Assembly (NCBI GenBank): GCA_017979445.1
Contig: CM030706.1
Location: forward strand, 29,956,330-30,020,329
Source of the DNA: Akebia trifoliata
Taxonomy: Eukaryota > Streptophyta > Magnoliopsida > Ranunculales > Lardizabalaceae
Direction of reading: 5' to 3'
DNA length: 64,000 bases
How positions within the stretch are numbered: position 1 is the first letter of the stretch; every line of letters begins with the position of its first letter. A model generated the notes under the pieces. It did not search any database, had not been told where the DNA came from, and saw nothing but the letters and a program-made list of their open reading frames with translations. A program made the position numbers and the translations under genes. This document shows positions 22,226 to 34,363 of the stretch, one piece after another.

Positions 22226-24217
22226 TGTAGACACGTGATTTCATCATTATGACGACCACATCTACGATGGTTTGGAGTCGCCACCATTCATGTTGTAAAT
22301 GGGTGTGAATGGTCACCCGATGTACATTTTGAAAAATTACCATTTTGGACTCATATTGACTCACAATGGATAAGGATAAATCAATCCTTGAGATTCGGGT
22401 AAACGGCTCGGTTGGAGAACAGGGAAGGTGTTAGGCACCCTTTTCTCCCCACTAAATAGTGATAACCTCAACTCAACTCGATCATTTGATTTAAGAAAAC
22501 ACGAAAAATAAAATGCCACGTGTGTGCATTTGTACCCTAAATAGGGATTTACTTTCGGCTTGATTATACAATCATCCCATTAAAAGGGATGATCCTTATA
22601 AACCTATGCCTTGAAGACCATTCATCCCAAAAATAAAATTAAAGAGAAGGAGGGGGATAATAGAAGAGGAAGGAGGAGAGGGTAGAGAAGAAGAGAGGGG
22701 GTGGTATACTTTGAACCCACCTTGATGCTTTAATATTTTTTTTTCTTCTTCTTTGAATCTTCTTGAGTTCTTAGTGATTTAGGAAAATGTAACTTTTTGT
22801 ATGATTGAAGGAGTAGAGAAGAGATGATGAGAGAGATGAGTGGAGTATAATAATTTTTTTGTGAGACTTGGGAGAGAGAATTGGTAGTATTTTTTTAGTA
22901 AGAGTAAGAGGGGAGGATTTTGTAGTGAAAAGTTTGGAGAATTTTGGGGAAGAGGATGAGGGTATTTATAGATGTTGAGGAGTTTTTTTAGGGGTAAAGT
23001 TGGGTGAAATGAAAAAAAATGATAAAATAGTTATAAGTTTGAGAAAGAAATGGGTGTAATTTAGAGGAGATTGGAGGGTATTTAGGGATGGGGGATTAAA
23101 TGGGTGAGTTTTGACCCAAATGGTTTGGATCCTACCCAACCCATTTGGGTGGAGTGTTTGGTGAGTTGAGTTTAAGATGGTGGTTGTGATTAAATGGTAT
23201 TTGGTTTAAGATAATGAAGGATTTAAAGAGGTGGTTGATGATATTTTGGGAGGGTGAGGGAGATGATGTCATGTGTCAAAGTGGGTGGAAATGAAGGGTT
23301 GAGATAGGTTGATGGGAGAGGTTGAGTGTTTGACTTGAGAGGATGGTGTAGGTTTAGGTTGTAGATGTGGGTTTTGTAAGGAATGATGAGGGTAGATTAG
23401 GAGAGGTATAGGTTAGGGGTATGGGTAGATGTGTTTGATTTGAGAAAAAAGGTGATGGGTTGATGTGTGGGTAGATGAGGTTTAAATAAAATTAATGGGA
23501 TAGGTAGTTGGATGTGGAAGGTGAGATGGGGTGATGACATGTGTCATATTTGATTATCAATATAGTGATTAATTGATGTGGGTAGTGGTTGATGGGTTAG
23601 GGTTGTGGGTTGGATAATGAATTGGGTATGAATAGTGATTTGTAGGCTTTGTACTGTTGGGCTTGGGTTTTAGAAATGATTTTGGATTTTAGGGATTGGT
23701 TGAAGGTTATTTTGGAATGGATTTTGAGAGTATAAGTTGGTTTTAGATTTTAGGTGATGTGAGATTGATTTAGGAAAGTGTTGAGGGCTTATGGGCCTTA
23801 GGTAGGCCTATGGTTTTTGCGGATTCGGAGGCGGAGCGGTGGTAGTAGATAAGGGGTAGGCATCCCAAGTCTCACATTTTTTTAATTTATTAATTTTTTT
23901 GAGATTTTTGAATTGATTGAATTAATCAAAATGTCACGTGTTGGAAAATCAGGCTTTTTAGGCCCGTTGGTGAACTTTATCGAAAATTTGACGTTTTTGG
24001 TTTTGGAAGCGGAGCGGTGAATATTGGGAAAGCGTAATGTAGGCCGAATCCTTTTGGTGGGCCTCCTAAACTATTGAGAGGTCTTAGGGGCCTCGATTTG
24101 GTCAAAATGTCATTTTTCAATGACTTGGGCCCTTAAGGCCCGTTGGCCCATTTATTTGGAAAATCGATATTTTTGGGCCCTTTCGAGTAGTGACCCGTTC
24201 AAATTAAGGTGTCTACA
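22226..24217 (-). repeat. Right LTR (5' LTR of the Ogre-like element)
   Basis: 1992-bp copy of the left LTR, also TGTAGACACGTG...GTGTCTACA. It would carry the element promoter, reading leftward. Differences from the left copy are mostly single transitions plus a few indels. Confidence 0.95.
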
Positions 24218-24222
24218 CTTAT
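24218..24222. repeat. Target site duplication (right) CTTAT
   Basis: Exact repeat of 5234-5238, immediately after the terminal CA of the right LTR. The EPRV reading frame resumes directly after it. Confidence 0.95.
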
Positions 24223-25130
24223 GAACCAGAATTCAATGAAAAAACCATTAAAACCAAAGCTAGACCTATTCAAATGAACAAAGAAACTTTAGAATATTGC
24301 AAAAAAGAAATACAAGATTTATTACAGAAAAAACTAATAAGGCCAAGTAATTCTCCCTGGAGTTGTTCAGCATTCTATGTATAAAAACATTCAGAAATAG
24401 AAAGAGGAGCTCCCAAATTAGTTATAAACTATAAACCCTAAATGATGCACTCGAATTGATAAGATATCAAATTCGAAATAAAAACGATTTATTAAACAGA
24501 TTATGTGAAGCAACAATATTTTCAAAATTTGATATGAAATCAGGATTTTGGCAAATACAGGTAGCAGAAAATGAAAGGTATAAAACAGCTTTCACAGTAC
24601 CATTTGGACATTATGAGTAGAATGTAATACCATTTGAATTAAAAAATACAACAAGTGAATTTCAAAAAATAATGAATGATATTTTCAACCAATTTTCAAA
24701 ATTTATAATAGTATACATAAATGAAGTTTTAGTATATTCCAAATATATAGAACAACACTGGAAACATTTAGAAACTTTTGTTAATACAATCAAATTTCAT
24801 GGTCTGATAGTCTCAGTTCCAAAAATTGTATTATTCCAAACCCAAATAAGATTTTTATGACACAATATAAAAAATTGAACAATAATTCCTATAGACAAGT
24901 CATTACAATTTGCAAGTAAATTTTCAAATGAGATAAAAGATAAAAAATAATTGCAAAGATTCTTAGGCAGCCTAAATTATATAAAAGATTTTCATCAAAA
25001 TCTTTAAATAATAGCAAAATCATTATTCCAAAGATTAAGAAAAAAGACTCCAAAATGGACAACAGTTCGTATATAAGCAGTTAAACAATTAAAATTAAAA
25101 TTACAATAAATACCTTGTTTAAACATTCCA
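24223..25130 (+). pseudogene. EPRV copy B reverse transcriptase, right half (catalytically altered)
   Basis: Continues the polyprotein interrupted at 5238. Readable blocks are KTKARPIQMNKETLEYCKKE, FSKFDMKSGFWQIQVAENER, TAFTVPFGHYE and then, after a stop, the ORF 24672-24860. The catalytic motif at 24715-24726 reads YINE instead of YIDD, so both metal-binding aspartates are lost. Many stops also disrupt it. RT copies the pregenomic RNA into DNA; this copy cannot. Copy C keeps YIDD. Confidence 0.85.
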
Positions 25131-25541
25131 GATCTCAAATTACCAAAAATTGTATAAACTGATGCAAGTGATCTAGGATATGGAGGAATATTAAAACAAG
25201 AAAAGGATAATAAAAAATAATTAATCAAGTATACTTCTGGAGCTTGGAACCAAACACAACAAAAATATTCGACAGTAAAAAAGGAAATTTTTTCAATCGT
25301 TTTATGTATTTCAAAATTTAAGAAGATTTACTAAATCAAGAATTTCTTCTAAGAATAGATTGTAAGTCAGTAAAATTTATTTTAGCAAATATATCAAAAA
25401 TATTGTTTCAAAACATATTTTTGCTAAATGGTAAGTTATATTATATATTTTTTATTTCAAAATAAATTATATAAAAGGAGAAGCTAACACTATACCAGAT
25501 TTTCTTACTACAGAATTCCTGCAAGGTAAGAAAGATGACTG
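25131..25541 (+). pseudogene. EPRV copy B RNase H (broken)
   Basis: Follows RT. The first catalytic block TDASDLGYGGILKQ is readable after a stop, and YSTVKKEIFSIVLCISKF matches the Glu-bearing helix of caulimovirid RNase H. Later parts are heavily mutated, ending FLTTEFLQ just before the ORF1 stop at 25540-25542. The domain removes pregenomic RNA during reverse transcription. Confidence 0.75.
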
Positions 25542-26715
25542 ATAATCCTTTAAAACCTAAGTCAAAAAGTTCATATGCTATGACACCCTCAGTCCCTAAA
25601 GTAATCCTAGTAAATCCATTACAGTTTAGCTCACCCAGTAATCTTTCAAATAAATTTCAAGTTTTAGGTACCACTAGTCCAATAAAATCCTATGTCCAAA
25701 CAGTAACAGCCTCATTTTCAAAATCAATCAAGAACCCATTCCTACTTTTTCTCTAAAACCAATATATTTACAAATCTAATTTAATCCAATTATGACAGTA
25801 GAACCTGAGTTAGAAAAATCATGTCCAAAAACCTTTGCCCAATCAATTTTCATAAAATCAAACAATTTATTTCCTCAATTCAAACAAAAACCCAAGGATT
25901 CTATGAGTTTATCTTAGTAGATTCAAACTCTGCTCTTATAACTCATACTCCAGAAAAAAATGATTCTAACAAGATTTTTCATTCCAAGTGTCAAATTTTA
26001 AAAATTCTTACCCTCACCACCTAGGGACAAAATTCTAACACTATGAAACGATTTTCACAACCGTTCAATCCCCAGTACTATAACTATTGGGACTATCAAA
26101 AAGCATGATTCAATATCTTTACTTTTTCAAAATGACCAATATAACCATTCATGGTTCTTTCTTTTCAATGACCAAATAAAAGTACAGTTTCCAAATTGGT
26201 TCTCTGAATGGTGGAACCAGTATGGACCAATCCCAGCTATTTTTTTAATACTAGTTCAAGAAGGCTTCCAGTATTTTATCCAGAATTTTATGGTTCCAGA
26301 ATACCTTTCTCAAGTTCCAAACCTGTTGATCTTCTTTGCTCAATTCTCTTTAGCTTGGATTTCTTGTTGAAAATATTGCATAGAATCCATTTCACAGTTT
26401 CATCCCATTCCTTCTCTAGCAAGAAAGTTCAAGGTAAAATGGTGAGCAAACTTACGTTTTGAAAAGGCCACCAAAGCAGGTATTACAGCATGGTTACATA
26501 ATCATCCTCAACAGTCCAGCATCTCCCCACCAAGTTCTTCAGCATTTCCATTATCCAAGTCTTAAATCCAGTCAAGATTAGCAGGAGCAACAACCAAGGC
26601 AGAAATACGTAAGCACTTATTAAAAGTTTTATCCCAAGTTGATGAAGAAGAAGAACCAGAAAATTTTGAGGATTTCTCCCCTCTCAATGAAGATGACTGT
26701 GATGGTCTGTAATAA
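25535..26715 (+). pseudogene. EPRV copy B ORF2 (uncharacterised, broken)
   Basis: Second viral ORF, starting at an ATG that overlaps the ORF1 stop (ATGACTGA). The first 73 residues are open (25535-25756), then stops and frameshifts follow. Aromatic phrases are shared with copy C: NDQYNHSWFFLFNDQ and FPNWFSEWWNQYGPIPAIF here, against KDSHSWFIQF and WWQNYG there, and FKVKWWANLRFEKA against YVKWWDKYDQTKA. The C-terminus is acidic (VDEEEEPENFEDFSPLNEDD). No known domain is recognised. Florendovirus-like genomes are described as having one or two ORFs, so this is plausibly their ORF2. Confidence 0.6.
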
Positions 26716-27105
26716 AGGCATATGCATAAATACCCATTTTATCTTAGTAAAAAATTTAGCAAAATTTGTAATTTTATGAACACCTTTCTTACATTAATAC
26801 AACCTTTCACAGTATACCATAATGAGCTCAAATGTAAATTTTTAGAATAATAAATACATTTTAAATTCATACAAGAACCCAAGAAAGAGAATTAGACAAA
26901 ATCAATAACAAAGCCATTAAGAATACCATTAACAAAGTAACTAAGAAGAAAAAATAATTAAAATTCCTGAAACAACAAGTAAATTTTTTTAAAAATCCAA
27001 GAACAACTGAATAACTCAAACCTTAAGATCAAAATCCAGAAGTTTAAAGAAAAACTAGAAAAGGAAGTTTGTTTTAATTTACCCAATGCTTTTTGGCATA
27101 GGAAA
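26706..27105 (+). pseudogene. EPRV fragment D, duplicate of protease to RT junction
   Basis: Repeats the segment 4813-5215 of copy B, from the phrase CINTHFILVK to LPNAFWH, with many changes and stops. It follows the end of ORF2 directly; both parents share GTCTGTAA at the joint, suggesting a microhomology junction. Not functional. Confidence 0.75.
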
Positions 27106-27134
27106 TTTTTTTAAATTAAGTTTTATCTATCGAA

Positions 27135-29080
27135 GTTCTACTTGGATGATTTTTTTTGTAAATCTTGCATAGTTATTTTTTTTAATTATCATTTTTAAAT
27201 TATTTTTATATATATTTTAAATTATAAAGGTTGTGTTTGAGAAGTTTCTTGATTTTTTACATTTATTATATTTTTTAATTATGCTAGATAGTACTTTTGG
27301 ATTAACGATTCACTAATTTTGTCTATGTAATCTAACACCAATCTTTGTTCTTTAGAAATCACAAAAATTGATTTTTTTTATTTTTCTCATTACAAGTATT
27401 GTAATATTTATCTAGTCTTTATTTGAAAGTTTTTTGAAGGATTTTATTTTTATTTTATTTTCACTTGATGAAATAATTTCATTTATTTCGTTAATACCAT
27501 TGTCATATTCCTATAGACTTTAATTTATTTTATTTCGTTAATACTATTATCAGAATCATATAGATTTTCTCTACTACTCGAGTAATCTGAATTGAATAGT
27601 AAATTTATCATTTGGCATTTTAATTATTCATCTAATTCTAGTTCATTAATTTTTTATTTTACCCTACATTGATTTTTATAATATCCTATTTTTTCACATT
27701 TTAAACATATTAGAATTATTTTATTTTATTTATTATTTTGAAGGGATTTTGTATGTTTATATTTTTATTTTATTTTATATGCATGATTTTCTATTATTTT
27801 TAAAGTCTGTGAATTTATTATAACTTGCCAAGGTTAAAGATTTGTATGAAGATTTATATTTATTTTTATTCTATCTTTTCACCCACGAGAAAAATTTTGG
27901 ATCGTTTGGATAGAAAATGTAGTGGAAGAAAGTCACAATCCTCATAAAATTTGTCTAATTCTTGTTTACTGAAATACTTATTGTGTTTAAGTTTTTATTA
28001 AAAACGGAGATCTGTACATAATTGTAAACTTACTGAATTAATTTTAAAAATTATTTATTCATATATAAGATCATTATATGGAATTATTTCATTATGTGAA
28101 GACAATAGTTTTATTCAAACTTTTTTCGCGAATGAAGTTGGAAGTCTAGGAATAAATTTTTCTTTTCAAAACTTTTATTACAATAATTTCTAAGCATTAC
28201 TTTGATTAAAAAGACATCGTTGTACTATCTAAAATCCTGTAACTTGATGCATTATAAATTTGTTAAGACTTAAAGGTTTTATCTCTCTATTGATTACGAT
28301 CTTTGATAAAATATTTTGTTATTGTATAAATTAATATTGGAACTACATCTTGTATATCTTGTCCGAGTTCATTTTTTATTTGAGTATTATCTAATATTAG
28401 AATCATATTGTATCATGAAGTTTGATTATCGGGATTTATGACTTTCATTATTCCTGGATTTATTAAAGATATTGTAAAGTTTGAAAAATTATCAAAATAA
28501 ACTAGGCCATCATATAAACTAGATTCTACTACTAATAAAAAAATCTATGAAAATTTGATATCTTTTGTCTCGTAAACATAATAATACTGAAGTTTTTAAT
28601 CCAATTATAGTTAATGGATTAATTCCCACTTGTATTAATCAAATATGTAAGAATTTATATTTTTGTGTATATTTTAAAATTGATTATTGAGAAAATAGTT
28701 CAATTGTTTGTTGTCCTAGATCTAAAGGAATTGTTTGTATTATATATCTTGACTGTATAATATGATTTTGAAAGATTTTTATTTTTTTTGTATATTTTTA
28801 TTATTGGTACTTTAGGGATATTCCAATTGGTTAAACTATTTTCAATATCATTGATAAAATATTATTCCATGTAAAAAACATTTGGATTTTTTGAATCTAA
28901 ACTTGTTTTTTTTTAAAATAAATTTGACTAAGGAATTCATTTTTAATTAGAAGATTAACAATTTTCGGACTGTCAACAATTTATTTCCATAGTATGGTGT
29001 TCATTAGCCAAAGGGATACACAACTATTTATCAGACAAAATGTTAAACTTATAATTTAAAATTAAGTTTATAGTCATTAG
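27135..29080 (-). pseudogene. EPRV copy E, capsid and movement-protein regions on minus strand
   Basis: Reverse complement of a diverged EPRV, covering the equivalent of about 1040-4475 in copy B. Landmarks on the minus strand: the zinc-knuckle phrase CLKCEKIGYYKNQC near 27690, the block around 28130-28240 matching 3470-3600, and the leader block near 28930-29030 matching about 1050-1165. Every frame is saturated with stops. The knuckle here keeps the last Cys that copy B lost. Order is continuous, so it is one inverted fragment of a genome. Confidence 0.75.
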
Positions 29081-29631
29081 AATTTCATGTTATAACAAAA
29101 TTCAATCCCGAGCTTTTATAAATTTTTAATATAAAGGAGATTTAACTCAACTGTTGGTAAGTTGAAACCTTTATGTCTCAGTACCTTTTTTCAGAACTCT
29201 ATTACCATTTTTTGTTTATTCAATACTTTCATTTCATTTTTTTTCTATTATGCATCACATATACTTTGGATAATCTCAACTGTTAAATCTTATTTTTTGA
29301 TGGAAGTGGGTGAAACCCAACAAATTTTCACTCCTCATTGTATGTCCATATCATCTTCTTTCTCTAAATAGATTTAGATTCAAAGAGAAGATAAATATTA
29401 ATTTTTAAGTTTTAAGAAAAAAAGTCTTTTAAAATCTATTATATTAGATTTGTACTCAATTATAGAAGAGATAATAATATTTCTACTCTCCTTATCTAGT
29501 CTCACATCAAAATATATAATGATTTTAAATAAATTAAATCTAAATTAACATTTAATTTCATTATTTGAATTAAATGTTGATTTCGTTGGTCTTTCAAAAT
29601 TCAAAATTTTCAAAATTCATAATATTTCTAT
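29081..29631. other. AT-rich spacer between EPRV copies E and C
   Basis: No gene or element recognised. AT-rich, with short ORFs lacking similarity. It may be pre-insertion host sequence or decayed viral leader. Confidence 0.5.
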
Positions 29632-30471
29632 AATTTATAAATCTACTATAAATCTATGATGTTTTTAATACCAAATGTTGTCTATCAAAGTCAAACAAAA
29701 GGCTTGACAACTTTGTTCCTAACAAATTTCAGAAACACAGTAATAACCCTAAAACAAATTAAATGGGATATTATTGACTTAAACAGCTATTGGAAAATAG
29801 AAAAAGCACAAGAGTCAATTCCTAAAAAAGAAGATCAAATAGAAAGCATAACTGAACATCCTGATGGAACAATTGAAATAAATTTTGAAAATATCTGTCA
29901 AAAGAATTATATGATTTCCAGGCCATCTACTAGTTCTTCATCAAGATAGTTTTTTGATCAAACGACAAATAAAACATATAATACAGTTCCAACTCATATA
30001 TCATACCCAATAAATACAAAACAAAAAGAACCAGAAGCAGAATACAACCCTACTGAATCTGATTTTGGAAGTCTACCTAGACAAATAAATATGATAAAAA
30101 TAAAAGATAATTTTGTCATAAAAAAAGAATTATTAAAAGAAGAAATAATGAAGAACCTTTTAAGTAAATGATTTTTTAAAAATTTCTCAAAATCAGAATA
30201 AAAAATAATTAAAGAAAAATGGTTTGAAGAAATGAATAAAAAATAAGCTCATATTCCATTATTCTTATGGTTAGATGTTCAAAATAATACTAACAATAAA
30301 CTTTCAGTAAACATGATAAAACAAAAAGTACAAATATGAGAAACTTCAAAAAATGAAAAAATAGAATCAATATTTCCTCCCTTTAGAACAATAAAAACAA
30401 TAGGATCTGTTGCCACTCTCCTCAAATCAGAAGTTCAGTTTCAAAAGGATCTTCCTTGCACTCAAAAGGAT
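29632..30471 (+). pseudogene. EPRV copy C, movement-protein C-terminus and linker
   Basis: Opens inside the movement-protein region. The ORF 29656-29949 (97 residues) is nearly identical to the end of the region at 36990-37297 and shares DLNxxWKIExAQESIP and TEHPDGxIEINFENI. After 29949 the polyprotein continues through stops with an acidic linker to 30471. The truncated left end and repetition at the right end show that copy C begins and ends in the same viral segment. Confidence 0.75.
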
Positions 30472-32176
30472 TTGTCCCACCTAATAGAACAAAGTAATTA
30501 TACAAATACTTACCTTAATCAGGTAGGACAATACTTAGAAAACATGCCTAACAATAACAAAAAAATCAAGATCAACTCTCATAGGATAAACATAAAAATA
30601 GTAACAAATGAACCTAAAAAATTCACAAAAAATCCGTTTCATCTACAGGAGGATTTAACCCCAATAGAGACTTCGGCATATTTTATTGATGAAATAACTA
30701 AGAGAATTCAAGGGAGTTTAAAAATAAATGTATTAACAGAATCAAAAGAAAATATTTCTGAAACCTTTTCAAAAAATTCCACAGAATCATCTGAATCACA
30801 ACTATCCACTAACGATGAAAAAATCCTTCAAATAAATAAAATCAAAAGATCAAAAAATCCTAGAACCTCATACTCTAGGCCAAATTACTACAATAAACAA
30901 AAAAATTATTATAGAAGACCAACGGCCGTTGATCTTCAATTCGAAGAAAAGATAAACCCAACCAAACATTATAATGGAAATGAAATATATGAATGGAATA
31001 TAAATGGACAAACAGATTATCAAATTATGAACACTATCTCTCAAATGATAGTCTTCGGTAATACTTGTCAAAGATACAACTTGTCAATAGAACATATGAC
31101 TTTAGCAGTAAAGAGGATTTACTAGTCAATTATACGGATGGTGGAATAATATGCTAAGTCAAACTGAAAGAGATGAAATTATAAAACATGTCAAATTAAA
31201 TGAAAATGGAGAACCAGAACTAGACGATAAAGGAAAAGAACAACCTGATGGGTTCTTAACCCTTATATCAACAATTTTTCTTTATTTTAATGGAAGGTTA
31301 GACGAAATGGGACAAAAAGATAGAGAAATACTAATGAGTCTAAAATGCCCAACATTAACAGATTTCATATGGTATAAAGATATTTATTTATCTAAATTAT
31401 ACTCTCTAAACTCTGGTTGTGATGATGTATTTTAGAAAGAAAAATTCATATCAGGCTTACCTAAATTGTTTGCTGACAAAGTAAGAAAAAGTCTAAAAAA
31501 CAACGATACAGACACTATAGATTATCGCCTATATTCATTCGGAATGTTAATACAAAGGGTTAATATGGTTGGACTAAAGTTTTATTCAGAACTAAAACTT
31601 AAAAAACAAATAGAAAAACAAAAATCTCGAAGAGAATTAGGAGATTTCTGTTATCAATTTGGGAAAGAAATGTTTAGAGCACCGTCACAAAAAATAAACA
31701 GAAGACCTAGAAAATCTACAAAATATAAAAGCAATCTGACAAAAAACACCCAAACAATCTATAAGAGATCTCCAAAAAGAAAAATCAATTTATCAAAAGA
31801 AAAAGAACAAGACTCTAAACCTATTATTTGCTGTAAATGTAGAAAACCTGGTCATAAAGCAAACAAGTGTCATTTAAAAACTTTTAAAAAGAAGATAAAT
31901 GAATTACATTTATCTCCTTCTTCTTCTGATAAAGAAGAAGTTGGTTCTTCTTCGGATAACGAGTGTGGATGCCCATGGCATCTTGATTTAGTTTCATCCA
32001 ATTCTTCCTCAATAAATATGCTTCAAATAAATGTCCTGTCTGAAAATGAAAAACTCATGTTAAAAATATTAGATGAAATCTCAGATAAAGACCAACGAAA
32101 TCAATATTTAATTCAAATAATGAAAAATATAAAAAATCAAGAATCAAATAATATGCCAGAGTTTGAGAAAAAATAA
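30472..32176 (+). pseudogene. EPRV copy C capsid region with intact zinc knuckle (few breaks)
   Basis: Three long ORFs in order: 30472-31125 (217 residues), 31151-31435 (94) and 31466-32176 (236), separated by single breaks. The last contains a basic arm (KYKSNLTKNTQTIYKRSPKR) and a complete CX2CX4HX4C knuckle at 31828-31869 (CCKCRKPGHKANKC), then an acidic Ser-rich tail. This is the usual layout of a caulimovirid capsid, which packages the genome through the knuckle. It is the best preserved part of the EPRV cluster, though still not a single frame. Confidence 0.8.
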
Positions 32177-32490
32177 AATGTTTCTATCTCATTTCAAGCA
32201 TACTCTCTAAAAGATATTTACTCAAGGGTAAACAAAATAGGATTAAAAGAATCCACATCAAACCTTACCCTTTCTAATTTACAACATCAAATCAACCAAT
32301 TGAAAAAAGAAATTAACTTTTTAAGAGAACAGATATCTGAATTACAAATGTCTTCAAATATTCAACCAGAATCAGAAAAATTATCAGACACGAAAATACA
32401 AACCAATGAATTTCTCAATACAATTACTTATTATAAATATAAAAAATGGTACACTACCATAACTATAAAAAATAAAAAAAATTTCAAAAA
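32177..32490 (+). pseudogene. EPRV copy C capsid-protease linker with coiled coil
   Basis: Polyprotein linker. Translation near 32290-32360 gives LQHQINQLKKEINFLREQIS, a heptad pattern suggesting a short coiled coil. The ORF 32300-32521 covers part of it. A frameshift precedes the protease block. Other caulimovirids have coiled coils in capsid or virion-associated proteins, but the role here is inferred. Confidence 0.5.
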
Positions 32491-32897
32491 AGTTCATAGC
32501 CTTAATAGACTCAGGAGCTAATTTAAATTGTATACAAGAGGGATCAATTCCTATATCCTATTGTAAACGAATAAACACATTGTTAATAACGGCTAATGGA
32601 AAACAAATGACTATTAAATATAAAATAACAGACTCTTATGTATGTAAACACAAGATTTTTATCCCAGTACCTTTTCTTATTGTTCCAAACTTACAGCAAG
32701 AAGCGATATTAGAAAATTCTTTTTTAAATCAAATACAATCATTTATAATGACCCATGAAGGAATCCTCTGTAAAATAAACGATACTGAATTACTCTTTAA
32801 TTTTGTAACACCCCCTACTTACGGACAAGTTGACTTACTAATAAACCTTATAAAATCCAAAGAAAAACAACTTATTTTGATTAACCAAGAAAAATAA
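32491..32897 (+). pseudogene. EPRV copy C aspartic protease, active site kept
   Basis: The active-site phrase FIALIDSGANLNCIQ is present just before a stop-shifted ORF 32580-32897 (105 residues) that holds the rest of the domain. The catalytic Asp is retained, unlike copy B. A frame break near 32520 separates the motif from the remainder. It would process the viral polyprotein. Confidence 0.78.
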
Positions 32898-33959
32898 TTT
32901 CAAAAAATAAAACAAGATATTACTAGTAATAAATTACAAACAAAAATAAATCAGTTCTATCAAACTTTAATAAAAAATTGTTGTTCTGATGTACCTAATG
33001 CATTCTAGTATAGAAAATCTCATCAAGTGTCCCTACCATATATTCCAAATTTTAATGAAAAATATATTCCTACAAAAGCTAGGCCCATCCAAATGAATTC
33101 CAGATACTTATAATTATGTAAAAAAGAAATTCAAGATCTCCTTAATAAAAAATTAATAAGAAAATCAAAATCACCCTGGAGTTGTGCAGCCTTTTATGTT
33201 GAAAATGCTGCAGAATTAGAAAGAGAAGCTCCTAGGCTTGTAATAAATTACAAGCCCCTTAATAAAGTATTACAATAAATAAGATACCCTGTTCCAAACA
33301 AACATGATCTTATTAACCTTCTAATAGAAGCCAATATCTTTTCAAAATTTGACTTAAAATCAGGTTTCTGGCAGATACAAATAAAAAATACTGATAAATT
33401 TAAAACAACATTCACTGTCCCTTTTGGACATTACGAATGGAACGTAATGCCATTTGAACTAAAAAACACTCCAAGTGAGTTTCAAAATATGATGAACGAT
33501 ATATTTTCAAAATTCATATTAGTCTACATAGATGATATATTAGTATTCTCTCAAAACATAGACGCTCATTGGAAACATCTCTACCTATTCAGAAAGACAA
33601 TCTTAAGAAACGGGCTAGTCCTTTCCAAAGAAAAATCAAACTATTTCAACAAAAATTCAATTTCTAGGATTTTCTATAGAAAATAAAACATATACCCCTA
33701 TAAATAGAGTTATACAATTTGCTGATAAATTTCCTGATGAAATCACAGATAAAAAACAATTACAAAGATTTTTAGGATGTCTCGATTATGTTCTCAACTT
33801 TATACAAAATCTGAAAGAAGAACGCAAAATTCTTTTTGATTTTTTAAAAACACAAAAAAAAAAATAATCAAAAAAAAGTATGGACAAAAAATCATACGCA
33901 AGCCGCTCAAAAAATTAAACAAATCGTAAGAGTACTGCCTTGTTTACACATTCAGAATC
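32898..33959 (+). pseudogene. EPRV copy C reverse transcriptase, YIDD kept (broken)
   Basis: Blocks in order: a decayed NAFW-type lead-in near 33000, LVINYKPL, FSKFDLKSGFWQIQIKNTDK, FTVPFGHYEWNVMPFELKNT, then the catalytic YIDD at 33525-33536 in the ORF 33447-33686. A stop occurs shortly after (33687 region) and an A-rich slip around 33846-33866 breaks the thumb. Relative to copy B it is younger or better preserved: metal-binding Asp residues intact, fewer stops. Confidence 0.85.
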
Positions 33960-34363
33960 CATAACTACCTAAAATAATTCAAACAGATGCATCTGAAATA
34001 TGATACGGAGGAATATTGTTACAAAAAACAGAAAATGAAGAACAAATAATAAGATATACAACATGAATTTGGAATCCCTGTTAACAGAATTACTCTACTA
34101 TCAAGAAAGAAATTTTAGCTATTGTCTTGGTAATTTTAAAATTTCAGAGTGATATATTAAATCGAATTTTTTTACTAAAAATAGACTGCAAATCTGCAAA
34201 AAATGTTTTAGAACAAGATGTAAAAAACCTTGTCTCAAAATAGATTTTTGTTAAATGGCAAGCTTTACTTTTAATCTTTGAATTTGATATTGAGTTTATT
34301 CCTGGTTTTCAAAACAGTCTTTCTAATTTTTTAACCAGAGAATTTCTTCAAAAGTCACAATGA
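33960..34363 (+). pseudogene. EPRV copy C RNase H (broken)
   Basis: Readable through four or more stops: IIQTDASE (first Asp), YSTIKKEILAIVLVILKFQ (Glu helix), FLLKIDCKSAKN (second Asp) and PGFQNSLSNFLTREFLQ at the end. The stop TGA (34361-34363) overlaps the ATG of ORF2. The domain would digest template RNA. Confidence 0.78.

Larger units (their letters stand above)
5239..24217 (-). mobile_element. Tat/Ogre-like Ty3/gypsy LTR retrotransposon, 18.98 kb
   Basis: Complete nested LTR retrotransposon transcribed on the minus strand. In its own 5'-3' order: LTR (22226-24217), primer site, long leader, ORF1, tandem array, gag, protease, RT, gypsy RNase H, a second RNase H, integrase, a variable 3' region with a captured gene fragment, and LTR (5239-7273). 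RT before integrase defines Ty3/gypsy. The size, extra ORF before gag, tRNA-Arg-type primer site, second RNase H and long 3' region fit the Tat lineage (Ogre). Most ORFs carry stops or frameshifts, so it is non-autonomous. In a sampled ~145-base stretch the LTRs differ at 6 sites, mostly transitions, so insertion was not very recent. Confidence 0.92.

Noticed and set aside
24218..26715. Treating the right part of copy B as an independent EPRV copy
   Set aside because: The frame and the CTTAT duplication show that it is the continuation of the part at 719-5238.
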